A stretch of DNA of 64,000 nt from Mycolicibacterium neworleansense (GCF_001245615.1 NZ_CWKH01000002.1:1054001-1118000); one strand, 5' to 3'. Shown: positions 53,813-63,513, numbered from the stretch's first letter. The notes: a model not told the origin generated them from the letters alone. Made by a program: numbers and translations.

Positions 53813-54298
53813 ATGCCCGTGACCGACGTCCAACACGACCTCGACAAACTGACGCTGACGATCACCGCCGAGTTTGCCGCGCCGGTGCAGCGAATCTGGC
53901 AGGTGTATGCCGATCCGCGTCAGCTGGAGAAGGTGTGGGGTCCGCCGACCTACCCGGCGACGGTGGTCGACCACAGCCTCACCCCCGGCGGCCGCGTCAC
54001 CTACTTCATGATCGGCCCGGAGGGCGACAAGCACGCGGGGTACTGGGATGTCACCGCCGTCGACGAGCCGACGAGCTTCTCGTTCGACGACGGTTTCGCC
54101 GACCAGGACTTCAATCCGAACCCCGACATGCCGGTGTCAAAGAACGTCTACACCTTCGCCGAACACAACGGCGGCACCCGCGCGGTCTACATGAGCACCT
54201 ACGAGTCCGCCGACGCGCTGCAGCAGGTGCTCGACATGGGTGTGGTCGAGGGAGCTTCCTCGGCGATCAACCAGATCGATGACCTACTGGCCGCCTGA
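53813..54298 (+). CDS. SRPBCC/AHSA1-like ligand-binding protein
   Basis: 161-residue START/Bet v1-like protein of the AHSA1 family. RIWQVYADPRQLEKVWGPP near 27-45, GGRVTYFMIGPEG near 59 and YESADALQQVLDMGVVEG near 128 are characteristic. Its ribosome site GGAGG lies inside the end of the ArsR gene, so the two are coupled. It probably binds or modifies a small hydrophobic molecule. Convergent with the MHYT gene 20 bp away; a 7-bp CCGGGCG/CGCCCGG stem spans that gap. Confidence 0.85.
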   Translation: MPVTDVQHDLDKLTLTITAEFAAPVQRIWQVYADPRQLEKVWGPPTYPATVVDHSLTPGGRVTYFMIGPEGDKHAGYWDVTAVDEPTSFSFDDGFADQDFNPNPDMPVSKNVYTFAEHNGGTRAVYMSTYESADALQQVLDMGVVEGASSAINQIDDLLAA

Positions 54299-54318
54299 CC
54301 TGTGCCCCGGGCGTGCGC

Positions 54319-55104
54319 TTAACGGTGGCGCCCGGCTGCCGCCGCCACGGGGCGTGACTCGGCTGCGTCCTCGTCGGCATTGCGATCAGGTGCCAGCATC
54401 ACGGCGGTGATCGGGACGACGAGGGCGAGCAGGCCGATCACGAAGACCGGGAACAGGAACGAGAACACCTCGGGCCCACCGGGAACCGGCATCGTGTGGT
54501 CGACACTGACGCGCACCGCGGCCATGCCGGTGTAGTGCATGCCGACGACGGCAACGCCCATCACGAGGCCGGCGATGAAGCGCAGTCCGCGTGATTTCAG
54601 AACCAGGGTGAACCACAACGCGGCCGTGGCAGCCACCACGGCGATGACGAAGGAGATGACGACGAGCGTGGTGTCGTAGGTCATCGTGCCCTGCATCTGC
54701 ACCGCCCACATACCCGTGTAGTGCATCACCGCGACCGCGAGGCCGGTGATCACACCGCCGGCCAGCAGCCGGCGCAGATCGAATTCCCGGCCGATGGTGA
54801 TCAGACCGACGAAGACGGCGACGATCGCGATCACGGCCGACGCGATCGTCCAGCCGAGGTGGTACCGGACCATGCTGTTCGGAATGGCGAAGCCGAGCAT
54901 CGCGATGAAGTGCATGAGCCAGATGCCAACGCCGCCAATGGCGATAGCGGCCATGAGCAGCCAGCGGAGCCGATCGCGGCCATTGGTTGCCCTGGCGCCG
55001 CACCGGGTGCAGGCCAGGCCGACGACCGAGCCGGTCACCGAGACGATGTACGCCAGGAACAGCAGCCACAGGCCCATGTCGAAGTGATGTACTTGGTGGT
55101 TCAT
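54319..55104 (-). CDS. MHYT-domain membrane sensor
   Basis: 261-residue integral membrane protein with seven hydrophobic segments. The MHYT repeats are visible as WLMHFIAM near 63, VMHYTGMW near 128 and MHYTGMAAV near 187; the His/Met residues are thought to bind copper and sense gases or redox state. Unlike many MHYT proteins it has no GGDEF or EAL output domain, so it may act through a partner. It lies 43 bp downstream of the GTPase gene of the four-gene signalling operon on the same strand, and could be its fifth member. Confidence 0.85.
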   Translation of the reverse strand: MNHQVHHFDMGLWLLFLAYIVSVTGSVVGLACTRCGARATNGRDRLRWLLMAAIAIGGVGIWLMHFIAMLGFAIPNSMVRYHLGWTIASAVIAIVAVFVGLITIGREFDLRRLLAGGVITGLAVAVMHYTGMWAVQMQGTMTYDTTLVVISFVIAVVAATAALWFTLVLKSRGLRFIAGLVMGVAVVGMHYTGMAAVRVSVDHTMPVPGGPEVFSFLFPVFVIGLLALVVPITAVMLAPDRNADEDAAESRPVAAAAGRHR

Positions 55105-55147
55105 GACGGGTTCCTCGAGACTGTGTGACTGACGGGGCTGAGGGGAT

Positions 55148-55732
55148 CTAGGAAGTAGTCGACGGAAGGCGTTCCAGCGCGAACGAGGTGATGGCGATCA
55201 GCGCGTTCTTCGCCGATTCACGTTGCCGTGCATCGACATTGATGATCGGGACATTGGGGGACACCGAGAGCGCCTCACGCAGCTCTTCGGTGCTGTAGCT
55301 CGGTGAGTCGTCGAACTCGTTGACGGCGATCAGGAACGGCAGGCTGCGGGCCTCGAAGAAGTCGACGGCCGCGAAGCTGTCCTCGAGCCGGCGGGTGTCG
55401 ACCAGCACCACCGCGCCGATGGCGCCGTGGACCAGGTCGTCCCACATGAACCAGAACCGCCGCTGCCCGGGTGTGCCGAACAGGTACAGCACGAGATCGT
55501 CGGCGATCGTGATACGGCCGAAATCCATGGCGACCGTGGTGGTTTCCTTGCCGGGGATGGCCTCGAGGTCGTCGTGGCCCTGCGAGGCGTTCGTGACGAG
55601 GGCCTCGGTGCGCAACGGCACGATCTCCGACACGGCGCCGACGAACGTGGTCTTGCCGACGCCGAAGCCGCCGGCGATCACGATCTTGGTCGACGACACC
55701 GTGGGGCCGGAGTCAGAGTGCGCGTAATCCAC
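55148..55732 (-). CDS. Small GTPase-like ATP/GTP-binding protein (CvnD/Rv3362c type)
   Basis: 194-residue soluble G protein: P-loop GGFGVGKTTF (21-30), GTPGQRRFWFMW near 85 as the switch 2 region, and NEFDD near 138 in place of NKxD. Fourth member of the conserved kinase/roadblock/DUF742/GTPase operon (CvnD of Streptomyces, Rv3362c of M. tuberculosis). It probably cycles on the membrane with the roadblock protein. Its start overlaps the DUF742 gene by 20 bp. Output unknown. Confidence 0.93.
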   Translation of the reverse strand: MDYAHSDSGPTVSSTKIVIAGGFGVGKTTFVGAVSEIVPLRTEALVTNASQGHDDLEAIPGKETTTVAMDFGRITIADDLVLYLFGTPGQRRFWFMWDDLVHGAIGAVVLVDTRRLEDSFAAVDFFEARSLPFLIAVNEFDDSPSYSTEELREALSVSPNVPIINVDARQRESAKNALIAITSFALERLPSTTS

Positions 55733-56090
55733 TGAGGGTCCTTTCGATCAGTAGGCGCCGTTCTGCAACGGTCGAGCGGTCGGTCAGGGTGGCGTGAACA
55801 CGCAGGTGGCCGCTGTCCACCAGATCGCTCACCAGTACCCGGGTCACCCCGATGGGCAGCCCGGCGTACGCGGAGATCTCGGCGATCGACGGTCGGGTGT
55901 CGCACAACCGGACGATGACGGCGGGGATGTCGCCAGGCGCGCAGTCGAGTTCTCCGGAGGACAGCAGGGCCTCCACCGGAGCTTCGATCGGCACCTCGAC
56001 GCGGGCACGGGTTCGTCCGCCGGTCAGGGTGTACGGCCGCGCGCGACTGGCGGACCGAGGCTGCTCGGGTTTGTCCATGCTCAGGGTCAT
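55713..56090 (-). CDS. DUF742 protein (CvnC/Rv3363c type)
   Basis: 125-residue soluble protein with a winged-helix-like DUF742 domain: [11 protein letters not shown] near 18-28, [23 protein letters not shown] split near 67-89 and the ending [13 protein letters not shown]. Third member of the signalling operon. ATG 56090 overlaps the roadblock stop by 4 bp; ATG 56078 is possible. Its role is not known beyond interaction within the complex. Confidence 0.9.
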   Translation of the reverse strand: MTLSMDKPEQPRSASRARPYTLTGGRTRARVEVPIEAPVEALLSSGELDCAPGDIPAVIVRLCDTRPSIAEISAYAGLPIGVTRVLVSDLVDSGHLRVHATLTDRSTVAERRLLIERTLSGLRAL

Positions 56091-56542
56091 CGAGCTCCAT
56101 GCGTGGCGCGCGGCGTCGCCTCGACGGTCTTGCCGACCCGGTCGACGAGCAACGCCATCTCGTACCCGACCTGCCCGATGTCGCACGAGATCGACGCCAG
56201 GGTGGCCAGATACGAGCCGTTGCCGACACCCATCAGCAGCAGAAACCCGTCGTCCATCTCGACGATGGACTGGCGCACGTTCCCGGCCTCGAACAACCGG
56301 GCCGCGCCGGTCGACAAGCTGGCCAAACCGGACGTGACAGCGGCCAATTGCTCGGCACGATCGGCCGGGAGGTGGGAGTTCGAGGCCATCAGCAGGCCAT
56401 CGGCCGACACCAGAATCGCGTGCGAGACACCCGGCACGTCACGCACGAAGTTCGACACGAACCAGTCGAGGGTGCCTGAGGTACTTCTCGGTGTTGCAGC
56501 AGAGCCCGCGGACCGGTCATGTGATTGCGTGCCGGTGTTCAT
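56087..56542 (-). CDS. Roadblock/LC7 protein (CvnB/Rv3364c type)
   Basis: 151-residue protein with a roadblock/LC7 domain at about 25-125 ([21 protein letters not shown] split, [22 protein letters not shown]). Roadblock proteins act as partners or regulators of small GTPases. It is longer at the N terminus than the M. tuberculosis member by a flexible Ser/Thr stretch. Start overlaps the kinase stop (ATGA). Second gene of the operon. Confidence 0.92.
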   Translation of the reverse strand: MNTGTQSHDRSAGSAATPRSTSGTLDWFVSNFVRDVPGVSHAILVSADGLLMASNSHLPADRAEQLAAVTSGLASLSTGAARLFEAGNVRQSIVEMDDGFLLLMGVGNGSYLATLASISCDIGQVGYEMALLVDRVGKTVEATPRATHGAR

Positions 56543-59163
56543 CGATCTCCTTCGATTCGGCTGTGTGCTGCATCGGTTTCGGCTCGGCCCCTGCGTACGC
56601 CGGCCAGCTGTCGGCTCAGGACGTCTCGGATTGCCGCGGGATCATTCCCGCCGTCGGCCCTCGCCTGGGTTTCCGATCTTGCCTCATCCGGCACCAGGCG
56701 CGCTCCACGTTCACGAATCGGCAACCCGGATGCGGTGTGCCGCTTCGGTTCCTGTTCGACGGCCTTTGCCGCGGCGGCCCAGCCGGCGTCGGCGGCGCTG
56801 GACCACACCCGGTTGCGGGATTCGGGTGCTGTCGGATCCATCAGCCACTCCGACGCCATCCGCTCGAAGATGGGCGCACTCTCCAAACTCTCCGTCTCGA
56901 TATCCACCCAACTGGATTCTCTGGCCGGCGCAGGCTCGGGCGTCGCCGGTTCGGCGGCCCCCGAGCCGGCGTTGCCCGAGGTGAAGTAGGAAAGCGGATT
57001 GCCGCGCTGTTGGCGTTCGGGTTCCTCGGGAGCCGGAGCGGGCGCCGCCAGTCCGTTCGCGGGGGCGGGAGCACCGTTCACGCCACTGGCACCGGGCGAA
57101 CGCTTGGGCAGTCCGCTGGCGGTCGCCTGGACGGGGGCATCAGATCGGCGTTCGGTGTGCGGCGAGGCGGTAGGGGAGCCGGTGGCCTCGGCCTGTATCC
57201 CGGTGGCGGCGCCCCCGCGCCCGTGGCCGGACGGCCGCGGCCGCGATTCGGTAAACGAGCCGGTCCGCAGCTCATCGAGGGTCTCGCCCATTCCGATCGG
57301 CGACACCAGCGTGCCGGGAAGGTGCACACTCGCCGTCACACCGGGCCGCTCGGTCAAGGCCGAGGTGGTCCGCAGCCGCACGGTCGCCTCATGACGTCGC
57401 GCCAACCGGCCGACCACGAACAGACCCATTCGCTTGGCGGTTTCGGAGGTCACCTCACCACCGAGAGCGAGGCGTTCGTTGGCGGCGGTCAGGTCCTCCT
57501 TGGACATGCCGAGGCCACGGTCGGCGACTTCGACCAGCAGACCGGCGTCGACGGCGCGTCCGACCGTCACCATCACCGGCGAGTCCGGCGGCGAGTAGCG
57601 CAGTGCGTTGTCGAGCAGCTCGGCGATCAGGTGGCCGATATCGCTCGCGGCCGAGCCGGCGATCGAGACGTCGGCCATGTGCCCGACCTGCACCCGGCGG
57701 TATTCCTCCACCTCGGACATCGCGGCGCGCAGCATGTCGGGCAGTGCGACGGGCGGGGACTGGCGGTGGCGTTCCACGGTGTCGGCGAGGACGAGCAGGT
57801 TGTCGCCGTTGCGGCGCATGCGCGTCGCCAGGTGGTCCAGCCGGAACAGGTGGTCGAGACGGACCGGATCCTCTTCGTCGAGCTCGAGGGTCTCGATGAG
57901 TGCCAGCTGCTCTTCGACCAGCGACCGGCTTCGGCGGGACAGGGTTTCGAACATGTCGCCGATCTGCAGCCGCACCCCGTGCTCGCTGGCCAGGCGGACC
58001 GCTTGGGAGTGGATGTCGTCGATCGCGCGGGCGAGCTGTCCGACCTCTTCGTTGGTACGGAACGGCAGCGCCTGGATCTCCGGCATGCCACCGCCCTTGC
58101 TGAGGCGTTCGATCTCCTCGGGCAGCTCGACCTGGGCGACCTGCAGCGCGCCCTGGCGCAGCCGGCCGATCGACCGGATCAGAGAGCGGCCGACGGCCAG
58201 TGCGAAGACGAGTGCGGCCAGCACGGCGCCGAGGATGATCGCGGTGTCTCGCAGGGCGTCGGATCGCAACGCGTTGGCCCGGTGGTGCAGGGTGCCGTCG
58301 AGGTCGGAGGCCAGCCGCTGCGTCATCGCGCGGTACGCCTCGCCGCTGGCCCGCATGGCATCGGTGAACGCGGGCGCGTACACGCTGTCGCCGGACGCCT
58401 GGGTATAGGCGTGGCGCCGCACGTCGGACTCCTTGGACAAGGTCGTGGCCTCGTCCGTGGGCGTCAGCCGGGTGAGCCGGTCGATGGCCGCGGCCTCCGC
58501 GCCTGCCGCGTCCGCCACCTCGGCGCGCAGTGCGTCGGAGTCGGCGAAATCGGGTGCGGCGATCAGTACGCGCTGCGTGGTCAGTGCCCGTTGTGCCGCG
58601 AGCGTGTCCACGAGCTGGTCGGCGAGGGGGCGAACGGTGCGGTCGTCCACCGTCTCGGTGGTCTCGGCGATCACGGAGACCACGCCGGAGGCCACGTCCG
58701 ATGCACGGTCGGCGATCACCTGTTGCGGCAATGGGCCGGAGGTGATGTCGTCGCGCAGCGTCTTGGCGGTCGAGGATGCGGTCGTCAGCTGTGCGGCGAC
58801 AGCCTGGTCGAACTCGGCGGACTTGATCAGCGAGTCCAGGGTCTTGGCGCTCTCGTCGAACTGAGCGAGAGGTTCCTCCAGTGGTGCGCCCGACGCGGCC
58901 GCGTATGCCAGCCCGTCGAGCCGGTCGACCAGCTCTACTGCCGGCACGACGATCACCGCATTGTCGGAGGCGAGATTCAACCGTGAGGCGGCGGACAGTT
59001 CGTTGTAGATGCGAACCGCGCCGAACGTCGCCGCGAGCAGGATCGGCAGCACCAAGGTCGCGGCCACTTTCCATCGCAGCGGCCAGCTCTCGATCGCTGC
59101 GCGAGACGCCCGAGTCACGGTCGGACGCGCATGTTCTCCGACGCTCGGATCATGTGCATCCAC
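56539..59163 (-). CDS. Membrane sensor histidine kinase (CvnA/Rv3365c type)
   Basis: 874-residue kinase-like sensor. A helix near 30-50 ([18 protein letters not shown]), an extracytoplasmic nitrate/nitrite-sensor-like domain (60-300), a second helix near 310 and HAMP follow. A HATPase domain spans about 475-640 with [11 protein letters not shown] and ADRGLGMS. No clear phospho-accepting His is seen, as usual for this group. The last 200 residues are Pro/Ala-rich and disordered. GTG 59163 chosen for AAGGGTGG upstream and a length close to the 876 residues of Rv3365c. It heads the four-gene operon. Confidence 0.9.
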   Translation of the reverse strand: MDAHDPSVGEHARPTVTRASRAAIESWPLRWKVAATLVLPILLAATFGAVRIYNELSAASRLNLASDNAVIVVPAVELVDRLDGLAYAAASGAPLEEPLAQFDESAKTLDSLIKSAEFDQAVAAQLTTASSTAKTLRDDITSGPLPQQVIADRASDVASGVVSVIAETTETVDDRTVRPLADQLVDTLAAQRALTTQRVLIAAPDFADSDALRAEVADAAGAEAAAIDRLTRLTPTDEATTLSKESDVRRHAYTQASGDSVYAPAFTDAMRASGEAYRAMTQRLASDLDGTLHHRANALRSDALRDTAIILGAVLAALVFALAVGRSLIRSIGRLRQGALQVAQVELPEEIERLSKGGGMPEIQALPFRTNEEVGQLARAIDDIHSQAVRLASEHGVRLQIGDMFETLSRRSRSLVEEQLALIETLELDEEDPVRLDHLFRLDHLATRMRRNGDNLLVLADTVERHRQSPPVALPDMLRAAMSEVEEYRRVQVGHMADVSIAGSAASDIGHLIAELLDNALRYSPPDSPVMVTVGRAVDAGLLVEVADRGLGMSKEDLTAANERLALGGEVTSETAKRMGLFVVGRLARRHEATVRLRTTSALTERPGVTASVHLPGTLVSPIGMGETLDELRTGSFTESRPRPSGHGRGGAATGIQAEATGSPTASPHTERRSDAPVQATASGLPKRSPGASGVNGAPAPANGLAAPAPAPEEPERQQRGNPLSYFTSGNAGSGAAEPATPEPAPARESSWVDIETESLESAPIFERMASEWLMDPTAPESRNRVWSSAADAGWAAAAKAVEQEPKRHTASGLPIRERGARLVPDEARSETQARADGGNDPAAIRDVLSRQLAGVRRGRAETDAAHSRIEGDR

Positions 59164-59621
59164 AGCCGTACCACCCTTCACCGAGCTAATTGACGTTCCA
59201 GCAGGCGAGCTCGGCCACGGGACAGGGTAAATGATAGGTAACGATTCTGCATCGACGGGGCTAATGGCGGCGCGTTCGCTGGCGCGCTTCCTTAATTTGT
59301 GCGCGGCGCCTACATGCGGGTTTCCGTCGAATGTAAGAAGATGCTGCGATTGCGGCCGCCCGGTAGCTGGCATCGTCGCCGGCGATGATCTTGATCGTTC
59401 GATCAGTCGCACGGGCCCGCGGAAACAGCAAACATGGCGAAGAAAAATGTCAAATCCGAGAGTGTGAAATACGTCTCTGTCGCGGGTCTTTCAGTGTGTG
59501 AAAGCTCATTAAGAGGGATCCTTAATGTGTCCACGGCCAACTCGATGGATCGTCTCAGCTTGGCCGAGCACGCTTGCCACTGTGTAGAAGTGTCGTGAAG
59601 CTCCGCTGGAGGTCATTGAAA
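59164..59621. promoter_or_regulatory. Intergenic region with AT-rich palindrome
   Basis: 458 bp without a gene I can support, lower in GC than the flanks. It includes a perfect inverted repeat CATTAAG-AGGGATC-CTTAATG at 59507-59527 and two GTGTGAAA copies (near 59463 and 59496). It lies between the kinase operon and the hypothetical gene at 59622, so it carries at least two divergent promoters. Confidence 0.4.
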
Positions 59622-59891
59622 ATGGCGACAAAAGCTGCCGGCTCGACGGTTATCGAGCTGGCGACGCACCCGCTCTGGTGTTCGTCGCAGCGGTACTCCA
59701 ATGAGCTCGCCGCGGCCAAGCGCAGGCATCCGTCGTCGTATCGCCTTGAGAGTGAAGGCGACGCCTCGGAGCTGGAATCTCAGCGCCCGACGACGTCGGG
59801 TCTGCGGACCAACGCCTTGGTGACCCCGCTGTCCTGTGCGCGGGTGCTGAAGCTGAACGCGGCCGGCGCGGACGCCGTGGCCGAAACGTGA
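59622..59891 (+). CDS. Hypothetical protein, 89 residues
   Basis: 89-residue hydrophilic protein starting MATKAAGSTV with HPLWCSSQRYSNEL near 16-29, no signal peptide or membrane part. No family recognised. Support comes from a good ribosome site (CTGGAGGT, 8 bp before ATG 59622) and codon composition typical of the neighbourhood. It stands alone between the kinase operon and the L,D-transpeptidase gene, so it may still be a chance frame. Confidence 0.45.
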   Translation: MATKAAGSTVIELATHPLWCSSQRYSNELAAAKRRHPSSYRLESEGDASELESQRPTTSGLRTNALVTPLSCARVLKLNAAGADAVAET

Positions 59892-59998
59892 CGAACGCTT
59901 GACCGAATTGCCTACGTGTGACTACACATTCGGGCGGCTGCGGGCCAATACCATGACAACGTTCAAGATCATGGGGGCATCGCAGAGGGATCGAATTG

Positions 59999-60814
59999 AT
60001 GCGCGCGGTTGTTCAGGGTGTTCTCGTTGTGGTCGTGGTCGCCATGGCCTATTTCTCGGGAGGCACCGATAGTGTCGACACGGCGGCGGCCAGCCTGCCG
60101 TTGAGGTCGACGATCGAATCGATCGCGCCGTCCGAAGGCGCTGTCGTCGGTGTGGGCCATCCCGTGGTGGTGACGTTCAAGAACCCGGTCACCATCACCA
60201 ACCGGTCGTCGGTGGAACGTGCCCTCGGCCTGAAGTCCACGCCGGTACGCACGGGCAGCTACGAGTGGCTCGATGCCAAGGTCCTGTCATGGACACCGGC
60301 ACAGTTCTGGCCCGCCCACAGCACGGTGATGCTGTCGGTCGGCGGCATGCGGACGGAATTCCAAACCGGCCCAGCCGTTATCGGCGTTGCCGACATCTCC
60401 GATCACACCTTCACCGTGACCATCGACGGTCTCGGTGAAGACCCGCCGATCGCTCTGCCGGCGCCCCATCACCTGCCCCACGCCGGCGAACCGGGTGTAC
60501 TTCTGGCCTCGTTGGGCCGTCCCGAATACCCGACCCCGGTCGGCACCTACACCGTCCTGGGGAAAGACCGCACGGTCAGGATGGATTCGAGCAGCGTGGG
60601 CATTCCCGTCGATGCGCCTGACGGCTACCTCCTGGATGTGGATTACGCCGTCCGCTTCACCCATCGCGGCTTGTTCGTGCATTCCGCGCCGTGGGCCGTG
60701 CCGTCGATGGGCCTGGATAACACCAGCCATGGCTGCATCAGCCTGATCCCGGCGGCTGCCGAGTGGTACTTCAACACGGTCAACGTCGGCGACCCGGTGA
60801 TCGTGCAGGAATAG
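59999..60814 (+). CDS. L,D-transpeptidase (YkuD domain)
   Basis: 271-residue exported peptidoglycan cross-linking enzyme making 3-3 links. A signal anchor covers residues 3-25. An Ig-like domain follows (SIAPSEGAVVGVGHPVVVTF split near 45-65), then the YkuD domain with LLASLGRPEYPTPVGTY near 160 and the catalytic motif SHGCISL (His and Cys near 242-244). The active-site Cys makes it sensitive to carbapenems in general. ATG 59999 with AGAGGGA 8 bp upstream. A strong terminator follows 62 bp after the stop. Confidence 0.93.
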   Translation: MRAVVQGVLVVVVVAMAYFSGGTDSVDTAAASLPLRSTIESIAPSEGAVVGVGHPVVVTFKNPVTITNRSSVERALGLKSTPVRTGSYEWLDAKVLSWTPAQFWPAHSTVMLSVGGMRTEFQTGPAVIGVADISDHTFTVTIDGLGEDPPIALPAPHHLPHAGEPGVLLASLGRPEYPTPVGTYTVLGKDRTVRMDSSSVGIPVDAPDGYLLDVDYAVRFTHRGLFVHSAPWAVPSMGLDNTSHGCISLIPAAAEWYFNTVNVGDPVIVQE

Positions 60815-60875
60815 CCGGTGTAGCGGAGCCGCAGGAGTAGCAAATCCTGCTGGGACACAACGGAAACAAGGCAAC

Positions 60876-60913
60876 GCAAAAGGCGCCTGGCTCGCAAGCC
60901 AGGCGCCTTTTGC
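60876..60913. terminator. Bidirectional terminator, 17-bp perfect stem
   Basis: GCAAAAGGCGCCTGGCT pairs perfectly with AGCCAGGCGCCTTTTGC around a CGCA loop. AAAA before and TTTT after let it work for both the L,D-transpeptidase (plus) and the Pro/Ala-rich gene (minus). Confidence 0.9.
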
Positions 60914-60946
60914 TGACGCTACGTGGTGATCGGCGGACCCAGCCGC

Positions 60947-61364
60947 CTAGGAACCGTCCGCCGGACCGGGCAGGGTGGGTGTCCCGGCGACCGGGCCGCC
61001 CCCGGGTGAAACGGTGGGCACACCCTTGCCGGTTCCGGCGGCCACGGCCACCGGGGCAGCGATGGGCGCTGCGGCGGGGACCGGGGCGGCGGCCGGTACG
61101 ACCGGCACAGGCGGTGCCAGGGGGACCGGGGGAACGGGTACCGGAGGGGGCGCGAGCGGTACCGGCGGGGCGGCCACCGGTGGCGGTGCGAGCGGCACCG
61201 GAGGCACCGCCGCCGGCAGCGCCGGCTGCGCACTTGTACCCGCCCGTCTTGAGTTGCAGCACCGCCGCCGCTTGCGGGCTGAGAGCTATTGCGGTTGCGG
61301 CTGCGGTCACGCACAGTCCTGCGCTGACAACAGTTTTGACCGTGAAGCGAGCAAAGGTGGCCAT
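60947..61364 (-). pseudogene. Exported Pro/Ala/Val-rich protein gene with an apparent frameshift
   Basis: ATG 61364, preceded by AAGGAG, begins a signal peptide (VVSAGLCVTAAATAIALSPQ, cleavage near AAA) and continues to KTGGYKC at 61232-61230. From there the original frame turns into Gly/Arg/Ala text, while the frame one base on gives QPALPAAVPPVPLAPP and a 90-residue Pro/Ala/Val-rich tail ending in DGS at 60947. A one-base deletion near 61229 would join them into a protein of about 138 residues. So this is a broken gene, a sequence error or a recoded gene. Similar secreted Pro-rich proteins occur in mycobacteria. Confidence 0.6.
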
Positions 61365-61597
61365 CCCCGATCAGCTCCTTCGATTCGTGCGGAAAATTAC
61401 ATCGATGAAAATTGTGCCGAGCTGAACCGTAGAACTGTCTGAAATCGATGTCTACACAAGTGTTCGGATGGATACGGGGTTGACATGTGAGCGAGCCGTA
61501 GTCGTGACCGCTTCGTATCCAACCGATAGCGTGCGCCGTGATATGGCGGTGGTCGGAAACGGCTCAACTCTTCGCCAGGGTGCGATTTCGGCAAAGC

Positions 61598-62464
61598 TCA
61601 GTGACCGAGCTGCATCAGAATGCCTTTGGCCACAAGCTGTTCGAAGGTATAGCTGAATTCGCCACGACGCCCGACGGACAGCACGTAGCGATCCTGACCT
61701 TCGGTCAGCGGCACGGTGAAAGAGAAGGTGCAGTTGGCGTTTCCGCTCTTGCCGGGCCCCAGGGTGGTGCTGGCGAGCACTTCTCCTTTGCCGTTCTTCA
61801 CGGTGACGAGGGTGCCGGGATTGACGTCGGAGTACCCGTTGGCTCCCTGGCATGTCGCTCCGTCGGAGACGATGCCCGCTGCTCCCGCGTTGTCGTTGAG
61901 GACGAAAGTGCCCGTGATGGTCGCCTTTTCGAGCACGTGGAAGCCTTTGGAGAAATGCGGGCAGAACGTGTCGACGGCGATCTTGTCGGCCAGGAGGCCC
62001 TGTTGCGGTTCGCCGTCCTCGAGGTGCCGGCACACCTGCCGCCCGTGGGCGACGGCATTGGCATCCGAATTGAACTGGTCGCTGACTCCGGCATCCCTCA
62101 GTGCCGCAAGGTATCCGGTTTCCGGCGGAGGCGGCGGCCGGCGGCCCGCCATCAGCAGCACCCACACCACCGCGGCGGTCATCACGATGATCGCCGCCGC
62201 GGCGCTGGTGCCCAGCCAGGTCGACCGAATGCCGGAGGTCTTGAGCTCGAGGTAATCGGGCAGCATCCGCCCACCGGCCGGGTCGCTCGATGTGGTCCTG
62301 CCGTCGCGTACGCGATTCGTCGGATGCCCGGTCACGAAGTACCGGCCTTCGTGGCGAGCGGTGGGGTCCGGGCGCCAGCCGGTCGGCGCGGTCGCCTTGA
62401 TCGGCCCGCAGCGACCGCAGGTCTCGGTTTCGTCGAGCGGGGAACCGCAATACGGGCACGTCAT
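61598..62464 (-). CDS. Zinc-ribbon, DUF2510/DUF732 single-pass membrane protein
   Basis: 288-residue protein. The N terminus has a zinc ribbon (CPYCGSPL, CGRCG, near 3-20), a DUF2510-like segment (GWRPDPTARHEGRYF), one membrane helix at about 92-108, then an exported DUF732 domain (YLAALRDAGV, GRQVCRHLE, near 118-150) and a beta-rich C-terminal domain of about 130 residues with two Cys. A mycobacterial arrangement of unknown job. ATG 62464 chosen; an upstream TTG could add ten residues. Confidence 0.8.
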   Translation of the reverse strand: MTCPYCGSPLDETETCGRCGPIKATAPTGWRPDPTARHEGRYFVTGHPTNRVRDGRTTSSDPAGGRMLPDYLELKTSGIRSTWLGTSAAAAIIVMTAAVVWVLLMAGRRPPPPPETGYLAALRDAGVSDQFNSDANAVAHGRQVCRHLEDGEPQQGLLADKIAVDTFCPHFSKGFHVLEKATITGTFVLNDNAGAAGIVSDGATCQGANGYSDVNPGTLVTVKNGKGEVLASTTLGPGKSGNANCTFSFTVPLTEGQDRYVLSVGRRGEFSYTFEQLVAKGILMQLGH

Positions 62465-62673
62465 ATCCCACGACCCGCCTCGGGTGATCGACAACGGGTC
62501 GCCGGCGTCATCGTTGGGCCATCTGACATCACTATTGGTTATATGCCGGTCGGCGCGCCCGCACAGCGGTGCCGTTCACATTGGTTGCCCGGAAATTGCG
62601 GTAATGACGATGCTGAGCAGGTGCATGACACCCTCACTGCGCGACTGCGGACCCGCCGTATACCGTGCTACTC

Positions 62674-63513
62674 ATGACACGGGTGACGGTGATCACAGGC
62701 GGCGCAGGTGGTATGGGACTCGCAACGGCCAAGGTCGTCGGGCGGGACCAGCCGGTGGTGCTGTGCGATGTGCGGCAGGAGCGTCTCGACCACGCCGCCA
62801 CCGCCCTGGGTGACCTCGGAATCACCGCCACGATCGTCAACGCCGACGTCACCGATCGGGCGGCCGTCGACCGGCTGTTCGAGACCGCGGCCGGGCTCGG
62901 CACGCTCAGCGCTGTGGTCCATGCGGCCGGGGTCAGCCCCAGCATGGGTGACGCCGAATACGTCATGAGGACCAACGCGCTGGGCACGTTGCATGTGAAC
63001 GAGTCTTTTTTCGCGTCCGCGGCCGAGGGTGCGGCCATCGTCAACGTGGCATCGATGGCGGCGCACCTGTTGCCCGAGGAAGTCATCCCGGCGCAGCATT
63101 TTCCGCTGGCGCTGCAGGACCAGGACCGATTCCTCACCGAAATGCTCGCGGCGTGCGCCATCGCTCCCGAAGACATGCGGTCGGGTTTCTCCTACGCGAT
63201 CAGCAAGGCGTTCGTGAAGTGGTACAGCTCGTCGCAGGCCGAGCGGTTCAACGGTCGCGGCATCCGCATCGTCTCCGTTTCGCCCGGCTCCATCGACACC
63301 GAGATGGGCCGGCTGGAGGAGCAGGCCGGGGCGGGAGCCATGGTTGCCGACGCCGCGGTGCCGCGGTGGGGCAAGCCGGAGGAGATGGCGGACCTGCTGG
63401 CCTACTGCGTCAGTGAGCGTGCCGGTTACCTCACCGGTACGGACATCCTCAACGACGGCGGCGTCGTCGCCTCGATGCGTGAACGCGCTCGACTGGCCGC
63501 TACCGGCGGCTAG
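62674..63513 (+). CDS. Short-chain dehydrogenase/reductase
   Basis: 279-residue SDR. GGAGGMG near 9-15 binds NAD(P); VHAAGVS near 80; the active-site region runs from VNVASMA to YAISKAF (Tyr about 172, Lys about 176), with an unusually long 50-residue insert between the catalytic Ser and Tyr. C-terminal TDILNDGGV is typical. ATG 62674 over GTG 62665 because MTRVTVITGG is the usual start. It abuts the convergent methyltransferase gene with no gap. Confidence 0.87.
   Translation: MTRVTVITGGAGGMGLATAKVVGRDQPVVLCDVRQERLDHAATALGDLGITATIVNADVTDRAAVDRLFETAAGLGTLSAVVHAAGVSPSMGDAEYVMRTNALGTLHVNESFFASAAEGAAIVNVASMAAHLLPEEVIPAQHFPLALQDQDRFLTEMLAACAIAPEDMRSGFSYAISKAFVKWYSSSQAERFNGRGIRIVSVSPGSIDTEMGRLEEQAGAGAMVADAAVPRWGKPEEMADLLAYCVSERAGYLTGTDILNDGGVVASMRERARLAATGG

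Noticed and set aside
54307..54335. Hairpin CCGGGCG/CGCCCGG between the SRPBCC and MHYT genes
   Set aside because: Only 7 bp with a 15-base loop, and it includes the stop of the MHYT gene; too weak to list as a terminator.
56491..58986. 831-codon plus-strand frame across the histidine kinase gene
   Set aside because: Shadow frame rich in Arg, Gly and Gln opposite a clearly coding kinase; no ribosome site or domain.
60780..61229. Continuation of the exported protein frame beyond KTGGYKC
   Set aside because: The text becomes Arg/Gly-rich, passes through the terminator and overlaps the end of the L,D-transpeptidase gene; the neighbouring frame gives a sensible Pro-rich tail instead.
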